From NCBI GenBank assembly GCA_031258265.1, contig JAIRNB010000220.1, forward strand, positions 1 through 7,643: a DNA stretch of 7,643 nucleotides, written 5' to 3'. This DNA is from Treponema sp. (GTDB lineage: Bacteria > Spirochaetota > Spirochaetia > Treponematales > Breznakiellaceae). Positions 1-7,059 of the stretch are shown in pieces. The stretch's first letter is position 1. The number at the start of each line of letters is the position of its first letter. The position numbers were made by a program, and so were the translations under genes. The notes under the pieces are model-generated. The model was not told the origin of the DNA, made no database searches, and saw nothing but the letters and a program-made list of their open reading frames with translations.

Positions 1-173
1 TGCCGGAACGCGAAATAGGGAACCATGTGGCCGATGTGCAGGCTGCCGCCGGTAGGGTCGGTCCCCTCATAAAAAGTAAGCGGCCCCTCGTCCAAGAGGC
101 GGGAAAGCCCCTCCACATCGGTACACTGCCGTACAAAACCCCTGACCGTCAAATTCTCAATCGCCGGATTCAT
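1..173 (-). CDS. tyrS: Tyrosyl-tRNA synthetase, N-terminal part (cut by window edge)
   Basis: This is a class I aminoacyl-tRNA synthetase that charges tRNA-Tyr with tyrosine in the cytoplasm. Only 57 codons are visible before the window ends. They begin MNPAIENLTVRG and contain the bacterial TyrRS signature: FYEGTDPTGGSLHIGHM at about residues 34-50, with the DPTG turn of the tyrosine/ATP pocket and the HIGH nucleotide-binding motif. TrpRS would have a different context around its HxGH motif. Two in-frame ATGs exist, at 182 and 173. I choose 173 because AAGGA lies 8 nt before it, whereas the ATG at 182 abuts that same purine run with no spacing. The gene lies 171 bp downstream of the hybrid kinase on the same strand and has a promoter-like sequence of its own. 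Identification is firm; the rest of the protein is outside the window. Confidence 0.93.
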   Translation of the reverse strand, partial: MNPAIENLTVRGFVRQCTDVEGLSRLLDEGPLTFYEGTDPTGGSLHIGHMVPYFAFR

Positions 174-344
174 AACCGCCATCCTTAATAAATTTAAATG
201 CCGTAAAAACGGAGGCTTTTTCAAAAATTCAGTCTTGAAAAAGCAGCATTAAAAAAAATAATACCAAATTTAAGGGGGGGGCATATATGCCGTGTAAGCC
301 GGGGATCATCCGGCCCCCGCAATAGTTATCATAATGGGTAGACT
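174..344 (-). promoter_or_regulatory. tyrS upstream/leader region with promoter candidate
   Basis: This gene-free spacer separates the hybrid kinase stop from tyrS. Read on the minus strand, TGGTATTAT (266-258) resembles an extended -10 element, although no good -35 lies 16-18 bp upstream. It would give a leader of roughly 80 nt. A run of eight G (274-281) and the palindrome GGCATATATGCC (280-291) lie just upstream of it. I looked for a T-box signature and saw none. Promoter assignment is by eye and tentative. Confidence 0.3.
215..244 (-). terminator. Hairpin in tyrS leader / possible weak terminator
   Basis: The arms GCTTTTTCAA and TTGAAAAAGC are perfect 10-bp complements around a 10-nt loop. 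On the minus strand the stem is followed 4 nt later by TTTTT (209-205). On the plus strand it is followed by ATT and then eight A. It could end readthrough from the kinase operon, or attenuate tyrS if transcription starts near 250. The stem is AT-rich, so a terminator role is uncertain. Confidence 0.35.
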
Positions 345-3300
345 CTATTTGTAAGACCGGGACTTCTCCCGGTCCAGAAATTCCTCCAGATGCCGGTCCA
401 TGGCGTCGTAGTCAAAGGCCGCCGCCTGCTCCCTAAGCCGCGTAATAAGCTCCTCCCCCGTTTCATAGCGGTACCGTTCCAATTCCCCCAGGATCTCCTC
501 GACTTCATTGGAATTAAATTCACCGGCGGCGGCGGACAAACGGGACAACAGTTCCCGGTCGGGTTCCGCCTTTTTTTCCCCTGCCGGCCGGCGGCCGTCC
601 CATTCGGCCAGGAGGGCCGCAAGTTTATCCAGCAGGGAACGGAGTTTGTCTTCCAGTTCCCCGTGGCGGGAACGGACCGTGTCAAAGTTTCCCTCCTTGG
701 CGGTGCGTTCCAATTCCCGGGCCAGGGAAGCGCTCTCTTCGGCGCAGATCGCGCCGCAGGTCCCTTTAAGGCCGTGGACTTCTATGGTGTAATCCGGCGG
801 GGAAAGCTCCAGATGGGCGGCCATTTTCTCCAGCAGGGGAGGCGTATGGGTAACAAACGATTTAAGCATGGACGCAATGGCATCCCCGCCGCCATAGAGT
901 TTCTGCATCGCGGCAAAATCAATACCTTCGACAGGGTGATCCAAAAACCACCGGTCCCCCTCTTCATCTTCTCCCGCCGCCCCGGAATTCCTGTTTTCCG
1001 CCGCCCGGAGCGTTTCCTCACTCTGCTTGTCCCTGATCCACTGGTTAAGAATTATATCAAGCAGCTTAATATCAATGGGTTTGGAGATAAAATCATTGAA
1101 GCCGTTTTCAAGAAACATTTCCCGGTTTCCCGCTATGGCGTTGGCCGTAAGAACGATGACGGGCACGGTCCGGGCATATTCGGTATTGATTTCGTGCCTG
1201 ATAATCCGGGCGGCCTCTATCCCGTCCATCTCCGGCATCATGTGGTCCATGAATACGAGATCGTAGCGCGGCTCCCCCCTCCGAATCAGCTCCACCGCTT
1301 CCGTCCCGGTTAAGGCCGTATCCACCTTGAGGCCGTAGGGCATGAGGAGTCCAAGCATCACATCCAGGTTCATTTCCAGATCGTCTACCACAAGGACCTT
1401 CCCGTATGGCATATAAGAACGGACAAGAGTTCCCCGGTCCATTTTCCGGTCCCCAAGGGGGTGGAATTTGAGGAGTTTCTCCACCTGTTCAAGGCCGATA
1501 GGACTCCCGTCAACGATTCCCTGGGGCAGGGAAACCCGGAAAACGCTGCCCTTGCCGTACTCGCTTTCCACGATGATGTTTCCCCCCATCGCCTCCACCA
1601 ATCCCTTGGTTATGGAAAGCCCCAGTCCCGTACCCTCTATCTGCCGGTTCGCCGCGGTGTCAAACTGGGCATATTCGGAAAAGAGTTTATCCATGTCCTG
1701 GGCTTTAATTCCCCTGCCGGTATCCTTCACCGCAAACAGGATAATGGCGGTATTACCCTGTCGTCTCCAGCCGGCCAGCAGCCGGACTTCCCCTTCTTCC
1801 GTGTACTTAAAGGCGTTGGACAGGAGGTTATTAAGAATCTGTTTTATCCGCAGTTCGTCACCGTGAAGTTTTACCGGTATGCTTTCGTCCAGGTTCAATT
1901 TGAAGCGGACAGGTTTTATGCCGATCCGTACAATGTTAAGCTGGACCGCATCGTTGATAAGGGCGGGGAATTCATAGTCCACCGGGGTAATTTCAAAATT
2001 CCCCGATTCAATTTTTGAAATATCGAGAATATCGTTGACGATCTCCAGAAGATGGGCGCCGGAACGGTAAACCTTTTCCAGGTTAAGGGAAGTCCCCTCG
2101 GGAAGCTCTTTCCGAAGCTCCACCTCTGAAAGGCCGAGAATAATGTTGAGGGGGGTACGGATCTCATGACTCATCCGGGCCAGGAAATCGCTTTTAGCCC
2201 GGGACGCGGATTTTGCCACCTCGGTCTGCCGTTCCAGTTCCCCTGTCCGTTCCTGTACCGTATTTTCCAGATTCTGATTTGACTTTTCCAGCAGATTGTT
2301 CATCTCGTCGATCCGCCGGAACAGGCGGCCAAAACGCCGGGCAAGAATAACAGTGGTGGTCATGGTAAAAATAAAAATACCGTAACGGCTAATATCAACA
2401 ATGCCGTAACCCAGAAAAGCGCTGCTGATAACATCGGCGGCCGCGGTGATGCACAATAAAAAACTACCGATAATGATGTTGCCCAGGGATGTTTTGACGA
2501 GGGATACCCCGAAAACTTTTAGAAGGGCGCGTTTCCCGGCGTTCTTCCAGCGGATGCGGGCGTCCCGGAAAAAGACATACAGCATATCGTAACCAAGGAT
2601 ATAGGCAATTTGGACAATGACGAAACACCACCAAATTCTAAGAAGATCATCCCCAAGGGAATTGGGGAAAAGCATCTGGACCAGGGCGAAACCAAGGCTG
2701 ATAACCCCGCATACCCTGCTGAAGGCCGTGGTTTTTTTAAAGCTAAGGTGTTCCAGAAAGGATGACAGGGAGGGGGCCAGGAGATAGAGGCACAGGTATT
2801 CAAGACGGAAGCTGATATTACTGTTGGGGATAATGTTGTATATTGCGTTATTTCTTATAAAAAAATAGGAGCCCAGGAGGAGCGAAAAAAAACAGTAATA
2901 GAGATTGTACCGGTCCTTGGGCCGGCTTAAGAAAAGCAAAAAATGGTAAATCCCCACGAAAATATACATTCCGATAACGGCTATCTCCAGAAATTCAACA
3001 TGATCTTTCCTGATAAGATCATAATCGCCGATATAATACGGCCGCCTGTACCACAGGCCCGTTACATCGGAGTTCGGCGCGCCGATGATGTGAAAACTCA
3101 GCATATTAACGCCCGGAACAAAGAGGGACCGGTCCAGGGGCATTGAAAGGTAACGCCAGGCTCTGCCTGATTCGATGTACCCGTCTTCGCCCAGGTGCAG
3201 TTCCGATTTGACCGGATAGCCGTTAAAAAATATTTCCCAGTTATCCCCCAGGGCGGCCAGAAAGAGTCCCGGCTGAAAGGGTTTTTGTTCGTTCAGCGTT

Positions 3301-3677
3301 TCAAACTGTTTCTGATCCAGGGTAAAGGGGATCACCATGGTATATTCCCTGAACTTTTCCCTGAAGGGGGAAAGAAAAAAACGCCGGGGCGTATCCGGCA
3401 GACCCAGGGATTTAATTATCGCCGCCTCCCCCCGTTCTTCGGGCCCGGCTATCCGCCAGGATTCGCCGGAAAGATCCGGCCTGCCGCCGGAGGAATCAAA
3501 ACCGCTTTTTACATACAGGGAACATCCGGTAAGATCAATATAAAAAGAACCCGGCTTGCCGCCGGGCTGCGGGCCCCCGGATTCAGAATGCCCAAGGACG
3601 ACACAACCGCAAAAGGCCAGGGATGAGAACAGTATGAGGCTGAAATACAGCCATATAAAGCCTGACAAGGCTTTCAT
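345..3677 (-). CDS. Hybrid sensor histidine kinase (7TM sensor, HisKA, HATPase, REC, HPt)
   Basis: A 1110-residue membrane phosphorelay kinase. An N-terminal signal segment (about 1-25) ends in FCGC, a loose spirochaete-type lipobox. An extracytoplasmic domain (about 45-225) is followed by about seven hydrophobic segments (near 228-250, 257-275, 291-310, 320-337, 347-370, 396-420, 430-447), the 7TMR-DISM layout. A coiled coil (about 455-495) leads to HisKA with SHEIRTPLN (phospho-acceptor His504). The HATPase has N621, DTGRGI (652-657) and GTGLGL (682-687). The receiver has D765/D766, phospho-acceptor D811, T844 and K866. The HPt domain has VHGLKG with His968. A helical tail (about 1040-1100) follows. 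All phosphorelay residues are intact, so a complete His-Asp-His relay is expected. The start is supported by GGGGAA in the stop of the preceding receiver gene, 4 nt before the ATG. The ligand is unknown. The last gene of its operon; its partner is probably the receiver upstream. Confidence 0.95.
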   Translation of the reverse strand: MKALSGFIWLYFSLILFSSLAFCGCVVLGHSESGGPQPGGKPGSFYIDLTGCSLYVKSGFDSSGGRPDLSGESWRIAGPEERGEAAIIKSLGLPDTPRRFFLSPFREKFREYTMVIPFTLDQKQFETLNEQKPFQPGLFLAALGDNWEIFFNGYPVKSELHLGEDGYIESGRAWRYLSMPLDRSLFVPGVNMLSFHIIGAPNSDVTGLWYRRPYYIGDYDLIRKDHVEFLEIAVIGMYIFVGIYHFLLFLSRPKDRYNLYYCFFSLLLGSYFFIRNNAIYNIIPNSNISFRLEYLCLYLLAPSLSSFLEHLSFKKTTAFSRVCGVISLGFALVQMLFPNSLGDDLLRIWWCFVIVQIAYILGYDMLYVFFRDARIRWKNAGKRALLKVFGVSLVKTSLGNIIIGSFLLCITAAADVISSAFLGYGIVDISRYGIFIFTMTTTVILARRFGRLFRRIDEMNNLLEKSNQNLENTVQERTGELERQTEVAKSASRAKSDFLARMSHEIRTPLNIILGLSEVELRKELPEGTSLNLEKVYRSGAHLLEIVNDILDISKIESGNFEITPVDYEFPALINDAVQLNIVRIGIKPVRFKLNLDESIPVKLHGDELRIKQILNNLLSNAFKYTEEGEVRLLAGWRRQGNTAIILFAVKDTGRGIKAQDMDKLFSEYAQFDTAANRQIEGTGLGLSITKGLVEAMGGNIIVESEYGKGSVFRVSLPQGIVDGSPIGLEQVEKLLKFHPLGDRKMDRGTLVRSYMPYGKVLVVDDLEMNLDVMLGLLMPYGLKVDTALTGTEAVELIRRGEPRYDLVFMDHMMPEMDGIEAARIIRHEINTEYARTVPVIVLTANAIAGNREMFLENGFNDFISKPIDIKLLDIILNQWIRDKQSEETLRAAENRNSGAAGEDEEGDRWFLDHPVEGIDFAAMQKLYGGGDAIASMLKSFVTHTPPLLEKMAAHLELSPPDYTIEVHGLKGTCGAICAEESASLARELERTAKEGNFDTVRSRHGELEDKLRSLLDKLAALLAEWDGRRPAGEKKAEPDRELLSRLSAAAGEFNSNEVEEILGELERYRYETGEELITRLREQAAAFDYDAMDRHLEEFLDREKSRSYK

Positions 3678-3686
3678 CGGATTCCC

Positions 3687-4097
3687 CTAATCCCGGCTGG
3701 AAGTTCTTTCGGTGTTAAGCAGGGAATTGATTTTCTGTAACAGCGTTGCGGGATCAACGGGCTTTACCAGATAATCCTGGATACCGCCGTTCCCGGCTCC
3801 GGCGACAATAGTTTCTACTTCATGGGAACTAACAAAAATAACCGGAATATCCTTTTGTTCCGGATGACTTGGATTGCTTCTTATCAGATTGAAAAATTCA
3901 AGGCCCGACATTTCCGGCATCTCAACGTCCAGAATAATAAGATCGGGCCGCAGGGTGTCCATCAAACGGAGGGCCGTCTTTGCCGATTTGAGGGGCCGCA
4001 GATCATAATCGGTACACAGAATATTTCTTATGATGGCAAGATTTACCGGCATGTCATCCACCGCTAAGATGATCTTCTTTGCTGTTTGTTCCGGCAT
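3687..4097 (-). CDS. Stand-alone response regulator receiver (CheY-like) protein
   Basis: A 136-residue single receiver domain with no output domain. It carries the acidic pair D14/D15, phospho-acceptor Asp57 in IILDVEMPEMSG, the switch Ser90 (in VIFVSSH, where CheY has Thr87) and Lys112 in YLVKP. This is the full CheY-type active site, and the length matches a bare receiver with a short N-terminal extension. It can therefore act as a phosphate carrier or a protein-interaction switch, but not by itself as a transcription factor. It starts 9 bp after the aminotransferase stop; its Shine-Dalgarno TAAGG begins at that stop codon, 7 nt from the ATG. It ends 9 bp before the hybrid kinase. The tight coupling suggests it receives phosphate from, or feeds into, that kinase; this is inference from context. 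Confidence 0.93.
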   Translation of the reverse strand: MPEQTAKKIILAVDDMPVNLAIIRNILCTDYDLRPLKSAKTALRLMDTLRPDLIILDVEMPEMSGLEFFNLIRSNPSHPEQKDIPVIFVSSHEVETIVAGAGNGGIQDYLVKPVDPATLLQKINSLLNTERTSSRD

Positions 4098-4106
4098 TTT
4101 GCGGCC

Positions 4107-5342
4107 TTACCAGGCTTCCAGGGCTTTTTTGAAGGCCGCCCCGCTGGCCTTGATGATCTTCTCGTCCACACAGTAGGCAAAACGAAGCCAGCCGGGTTTG
4201 CCGAAACCCGAACCGGGAACAGCGAGGATAAGGTACTGTTTAAGGTGTTTCACAAAGGCCAGGTCATCGCCGGGGAAATCCCCGGTGGGGGAATCCCCTG
4301 TAGGGGAATCCCCGGTCCCGACGGCCTTCCGGGGCGGAACCCGGCAGAAAAGGTAAAACGCCCCCTCGCTTTTTGCGTAGGCTATACCCGCTTCGTCCAG
4401 TATCCCGGTAAAGGCGGCGCGGCGGCGGGCATAAATATCCACATCAACCTTGGCAAAAGTAAGTTCCGCCACAATCCGTTGCATCAAAGCCGGGGCGTTG
4501 ACAAAGCCGAGAATCCGGGTGGCGTAGATCAGGGCGTTAAGCAGTTCTTCCTTGTCCGGTACCCTGGGGCCCGCCGCCACATAGCCAATCCGTTCTCCGG
4601 GGAGGGAGAGGCTTTTGGAATAAGAGCTTACCACGATAGAGTCATCGTAGGCGGAAAGAACCGGGGGAACTACGATCCCGTCATAACTGAGTTCCCGGTA
4701 GGGCTCGTCGGAGATAAGGTAGGGCCGCCGGCCGGCTTCCCCCTGGGCGGCCAGGAGCTTTCCCAGGGCCTCTATGTCGCCGGCGGGATACACCCTGCCA
4801 GTGGGATTGTGGGGGGAATTGATAAGGACGGCCTTGGTTCTGGGGGAGAGGGCGGCTTTTATGGCGTCCAGATCCAGACTGAAGTCTCCGGTGGAATCAA
4901 CCTCCACAAGAATCCCCCCGTGGTTAGCCACATAGGACCGGTATTCCATAAAGTAGGGCCGGGGGACGATCACCTCGTCCCCGCTGTCCAGAATGGACTT
5001 AAAGACCACGTTCAGGCCCCCCGCGGCGCCCACAGCCATGATCACATGGGAACCGTCTATCTGTACCCCCTGCTCCCGGGATGCCTTAGCCGCCAGGGCT
5101 TCCCGGACCTCCGGGTAGCCCGCGTTGGGCATGTAGCCGTGGGAACCTTTGCGGTCCTCCCTGGCAAGGCGGAGAAAAACCCGGTGAAAAGCCGGGGGCG
5201 GTTCAATGTCCGGGTTACCCAGGGAAAAATCAAAAACCTTGTCGGCGCCGTGTTCCTTTTTTAGACGATTCCCCTCTTCAAACATTTTACGGATCATGGA
5301 TTGGGAACCCAGGGCATCTCTAATTTTCCGCGCAATAGGCAT
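4107..5342 (-). CDS. Class I/II pyridoxal-phosphate aminotransferase (aspartate aminotransferase-like)
   Basis: A 411-residue cytoplasmic fold-type I PLP enzyme expected to move an amino group between an amino acid and a 2-oxo acid. Visible family residues are HGYMPNAGYPEVR (68-80), the PLP-contacting NPTG (179-182), DEPY (212-215), the Schiff-base Lys243 in SYSKSLSLPGERIGY, and the substrate-carboxylate Arg387 in WLRFAY. The length is normal for the family. GGGAG sits 6 nt before the start, supporting the ATG at 5342. The overall pattern resembles Treponema proteins annotated as aspartate or generic aminotransferases, but substrate cannot be read from sequence alone. An oddity is a three-copy TGDSP/TGDFP repeat (343-357) inserted before the C-terminal small-domain strand GDDLAFVKHLKQY. 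First gene of a three-gene operon with a receiver and a hybrid kinase, which is an unusual partnership. Confidence 0.92.
   Translation of the reverse strand: MPIARKIRDALGSQSMIRKMFEEGNRLKKEHGADKVFDFSLGNPDIEPPPAFHRVFLRLAREDRKGSHGYMPNAGYPEVREALAAKASREQGVQIDGSHVIMAVGAAGGLNVVFKSILDSGDEVIVPRPYFMEYRSYVANHGGILVEVDSTGDFSLDLDAIKAALSPRTKAVLINSPHNPTGRVYPAGDIEALGKLLAAQGEAGRRPYLISDEPYRELSYDGIVVPPVLSAYDDSIVVSSYSKSLSLPGERIGYVAAGPRVPDKEELLNALIYATRILGFVNAPALMQRIVAELTFAKVDVDIYARRRAAFTGILDEAGIAYAKSEGAFYLFCRVPPRKAVGTGDSPTGDSPTGDFPGDDLAFVKHLKQYLILAVPGSGFGKPGWLRFAYCVDEKIIKASGAAFKKALEAW
4272..4316 (-). repeat. Three tandem 15-bp repeats inside the aminotransferase gene
   Basis: Three adjacent 15-bp units (4272-4286, 4287-4301, 4302-4316) of consensus GGGGAATCCCCGGT plus one base keep the reading frame and encode TGDSP, TGDSP and TGDFP. 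Each unit carries a near-palindrome of the form GGGGA-A-TCCCC. It lies between two conserved structural elements, so it is probably a surface-loop expansion that arose by replication slippage. Confidence 0.85.
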
Positions 5343-5367
5343 ATTAAACTCCCGCGCTTATAAGTAG

Positions 5368-5403
5368 AGTCTGTCCATAATATAGCCACACCATGGACAG
5401 ACT
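5368..5403. promoter_or_regulatory. Perfect 11-bp inverted repeat, candidate operator
   Basis: AGTCTGTCCAT (5368-5378) and ATGGACAGACT (5393-5403) are exact complements separated by 14 bp. The -10-like TATATT of the leftward aminotransferase operon falls between the two arms. A protein dimer bound here would cover the promoter, so a repressor site is the simplest reading. A transcribed stem-loop is an alternative. The repeat itself is certain; its role is inferred. Confidence 0.6.
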
Positions 5404-5420
5404 TTCTAAAAAAGCAGCGC

Positions 5421-5454
5421 CTGTCCGTAAAGCTGTCTGCCATGGGACAGAACT
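5421..5454. repeat. Second, degenerate copy of the CTGTCC/GGACAG inverted repeat
   Basis: CTGTCC (5421-5426) and GGACAG (5445-5450) repeat the core of the inverted repeat at 5368-5403, exactly 50 bp further on. CCATGG lies inside both copies, and GTCTG-CCAT (5435-5443) with ATGGGACAGAACT (5442-5454) are one-base variants of the first copy's arms. The site lies on the dehydrogenase side of the spacer. Confidence 0.5.
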
Positions 5455-5526
5455 CTCATTTTCAGACCCTAAATATATCAGACGAAATATGTTACGGTAA
5501 GCCATAAAGAGAGATACTTCACTAAT

Positions 5527-5530
5527 GGAG
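5527..5530 (+). promoter_or_regulatory. Shine-Dalgarno deciding the dehydrogenase start
   Basis: GGAG lies 6 nt upstream of the ATG at 5537 and overlaps the alternative ATG at 5525, which has only a weak AGAGAG well upstream. This favours the shorter protein starting MDNYDK. Confidence 0.6.
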
Positions 5531-5536
5531 ATTCCT

Positions 5537-6922
5537 ATGGATAACTATGATAAAGCGTCTATCCCTTCTTTGGCGGATTGCCTGAAGGCTGCGGATGAAA
5601 CCAAAGAACTTTTAATTAACCGGGGCTGTTATGGGGAAATCCCGCGGCTCCTCAAACGGTTTTACCAATTCGACGGGGTTTACCTTGTGGCCGATGAAAA
5701 TACCCGGGAGGCGGCGGGAAAGCAGGTCAGGGAAATCCTTGAAGGGGCGGGAATCCCCATACGGGGGGAGCTTTGTTTCCCCGCCCGGCCCCGCCTCCAC
5801 GCGGAGTATTTCAATATCACCGCCATCAAAGAACAGCTTTCCGCCCTGCCCAATCCGGCGGAGACCGTCCCCATTGCCATTGGGGGGGGTACGGTGAACG
5901 ACCTGGTAAAGCGGGCCGCCGCGGAACTCAAGCGGAGTTACCTCTGTATCCCCACCGCGTCCAGCGTAGACGGGTATACCGCCTATGGGGCGGCGATCCT
6001 CTACGACGGCTACAAGCAGACCATGCCCTGTCCGGCCCCCCTGGCCCTGGCGGCGGAGCCGGAAGTCCTGGCCAAGGCCCCGCCCTACCTTTCTTCCTCG
6101 GGCTTTGGGGACCTGGCAAGCAAGATCATCGCCGGCTGCGACTGGATCATCAGCGATCTGGCGGGCCCCTTGGGGGCGCCGGTGGCGGAACGCATTAACA
6201 CGAAGGTGTGGAACATGACCCAGCCGGGGCTCCTGGATTACCTGGAACGGTCAATCGACGCCGCCCGGGGCGACAGCGACGCCGTGATCGCCCTGTTCGA
6301 AGCCCTGGCCATAACCGGCTTTTCCATGCAGGCCTTCAAAAGTTCCAGGCCGGTCTCCGGCAGCGAGCATCTCTTTAGCCATGTATGGGAGATGGACGAC
6401 CTTTCAATCGACGGCGTTCCCATAACCCACGGGCATAAGGTAACCATCGGAACCCTGGCCGCCACCGCTTACTACGAACTCTTTTTTGCGGACCCCTCGG
6501 GCCCTCCCTCCCCGCCCAGGGATTATATCCGGCCCAGTCCTTCGCAGCGGATGCTTACAGTCTCGTCAGCCTTCAAAGGGAGCCGGGGCCACGATCTGGT
6601 GGTAAAGACCGCCCTGGAAAAGTACATGGACGAGGCCGCGGTAAAACGGATTAGGGAAGCTGTGACGGACAACTACAGGGAACTGCGGGAGCGGGTCCTT
6701 GCCAGACTGCTGCCCTACGGAAAGCTCAAGGAAATGTTGGGCAAGGCCCTCTGCCCCCTGCGGCCGGAGACTCTCGGCCTTTCCCGGCAAGAAGCCATCG
6801 CCACCGCCCGGCGCGCCCAGATGATGCGGAACAAGTACTGCCTCCTGGACCTCTCCTGGGACCTGGGGGTAATGGAGGGCATCCTTTCCCGGATGGAAAA
6901 ATCGGAAGAGTACCTGTGGTAA
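5537..6922 (+). CDS. sn-glycerol-1-phosphate dehydrogenase-type iron/zinc-dependent dehydrogenase (AraM/EgsA-like)
   Basis: A 461-residue member of the glycerol-1-phosphate dehydrogenase branch of the iron-containing alcohol dehydrogenase superfamily. Family knowledge predicts NAD(P)H-dependent reduction of dihydroxyacetone phosphate to sn-glycerol-1-phosphate in the cytoplasm. Numbered from the ATG at 5537, it has the nucleotide-binding GGGTVND (116-122), PTASSVDGYTAYGA (139-152), and likely metal ligands Asp192 in GFGDL, His278 in SGSEHLFSH and His298 or His300 in THGHK. The C-terminal part ends with NKYCLLDLSWDLGVME, typical of longer bacterial homologues; Bacillus AraM is about 395 residues. 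An in-frame ATG exists at 5525, but GGAG (5527-5530), 6 nt before the ATG at 5537, favours the latter. No prenyl-transferase partner for archaeal-type lipids is visible in the window. It appears monocistronic. Family assignment is strong; the physiological product is not proven. Confidence 0.88.
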   Translation: MDNYDKASIPSLADCLKAADETKELLINRGCYGEIPRLLKRFYQFDGVYLVADENTREAAGKQVREILEGAGIPIRGELCFPARPRLHAEYFNITAIKEQLSALPNPAETVPIAIGGGTVNDLVKRAAAELKRSYLCIPTASSVDGYTAYGAAILYDGYKQTMPCPAPLALAAEPEVLAKAPPYLSSSGFGDLASKIIAGCDWIISDLAGPLGAPVAERINTKVWNMTQPGLLDYLERSIDAARGDSDAVIALFEALAITGFSMQAFKSSRPVSGSEHLFSHVWEMDDLSIDGVPITHGHKVTIGTLAATAYYELFFADPSGPPSPPRDYIRPSPSQRMLTVSSAFKGSRGHDLVVKTALEKYMDEAAVKRIREAVTDNYRELRERVLARLLPYGKLKEMLGKALCPLRPETLGLSRQEAIATARRAQMMRNKYCLLDLSWDLGVMEGILSRMEKSEEYLW

Positions 6923-6960
6923 AGATAACAGGCCGGATGCCGAATTAATATTTGGGCGCA

Positions 6961-7059
6961 TTCCCGCCGTAAGCGGGAACCGGGCTATCGCTGCAATTCC
7001 TCAGCCCGCCTCCGGCGGGCTTCCGGTATTTCCGCTCTATCCCTTGCGCTTCGCGGGAT
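6961..7059 (+). repeat. Two imperfect repeat units ending in GC-rich hairpins
   Basis: A unit starting ACCGGGCTATCGCTGCAATT (6979-6998) and ending in the AGCCCGCC/GGCGGGCT hairpin is followed by a shorter relative starting TCCGGTATTTCCGCTCTATC (7022-7041) and ending in the ATCCC..GGGAT hairpin. The last hairpin is followed by T-rich sequence (7059-7073) and could act as a terminator for the dehydrogenase gene. The layout resembles dispersed intergenic repeats; copies elsewhere in the genome cannot be checked here. Confidence 0.4.

Larger units (their letters stand above)
5343..5536. promoter_or_regulatory. Divergent intergenic region with promoter signals
   Basis: This spacer separates the leftward aminotransferase operon from the rightward dehydrogenase gene, so it should hold both promoters. 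On the minus strand, GGCTATATTATGG (5384-5376) offers a -10-like TATATT/TATTAT, and GGGAG (5353-5349) is the aminotransferase Shine-Dalgarno. On the plus strand, AT-rich sequence between 5470 and 5495 could hold a -10 for the dehydrogenase, but no convincing -35/-10 pair stands out. The inverted repeats that dominate the region are listed separately. Confidence 0.45.

Noticed and set aside
174..344. T-box riboswitch in front of tyrS
   Set aside because: No TGGNACCGCG-type T-box sequence or specifier-loop layout is visible, and the likely leader of about 80 nt is too short.
390..1313. Plus-strand open frame of 307 codons
   Set aside because: It is the complement of the receiver/HPt part of the hybrid kinase, which has intact functional residues; the antisense product has no family features.
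4086..5264. Long plus-strand open frame of 392 codons
   Set aside because: It is antisense to the aminotransferase, whose frame carries all the catalytic motifs. The plus-strand product has no recognisable domain and reflects GC-biased third positions.
5525..5536. Earlier ATG giving a dehydrogenase with four extra residues (MEIP)
   Set aside because: The GGAG that best fits as ribosome binding site overlaps this codon and is well spaced for the ATG at 5537. The longer form cannot be excluded.
5773..6198. Plus-strand open frame of 141 codons inside the dehydrogenase gene
   Set aside because: It is a shifted-frame shadow of the dehydrogenase; the in-frame protein carries GGGTVND and the metal ligands.
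5537..6922. Dehydrogenase considered as glycerol dehydrogenase or 3-dehydroquinate synthase
   Set aside because: The PTASSVDGYTA and SGSEHLFSH motifs fit the glycerol-1-phosphate dehydrogenase branch better than the other members of the superfamily.
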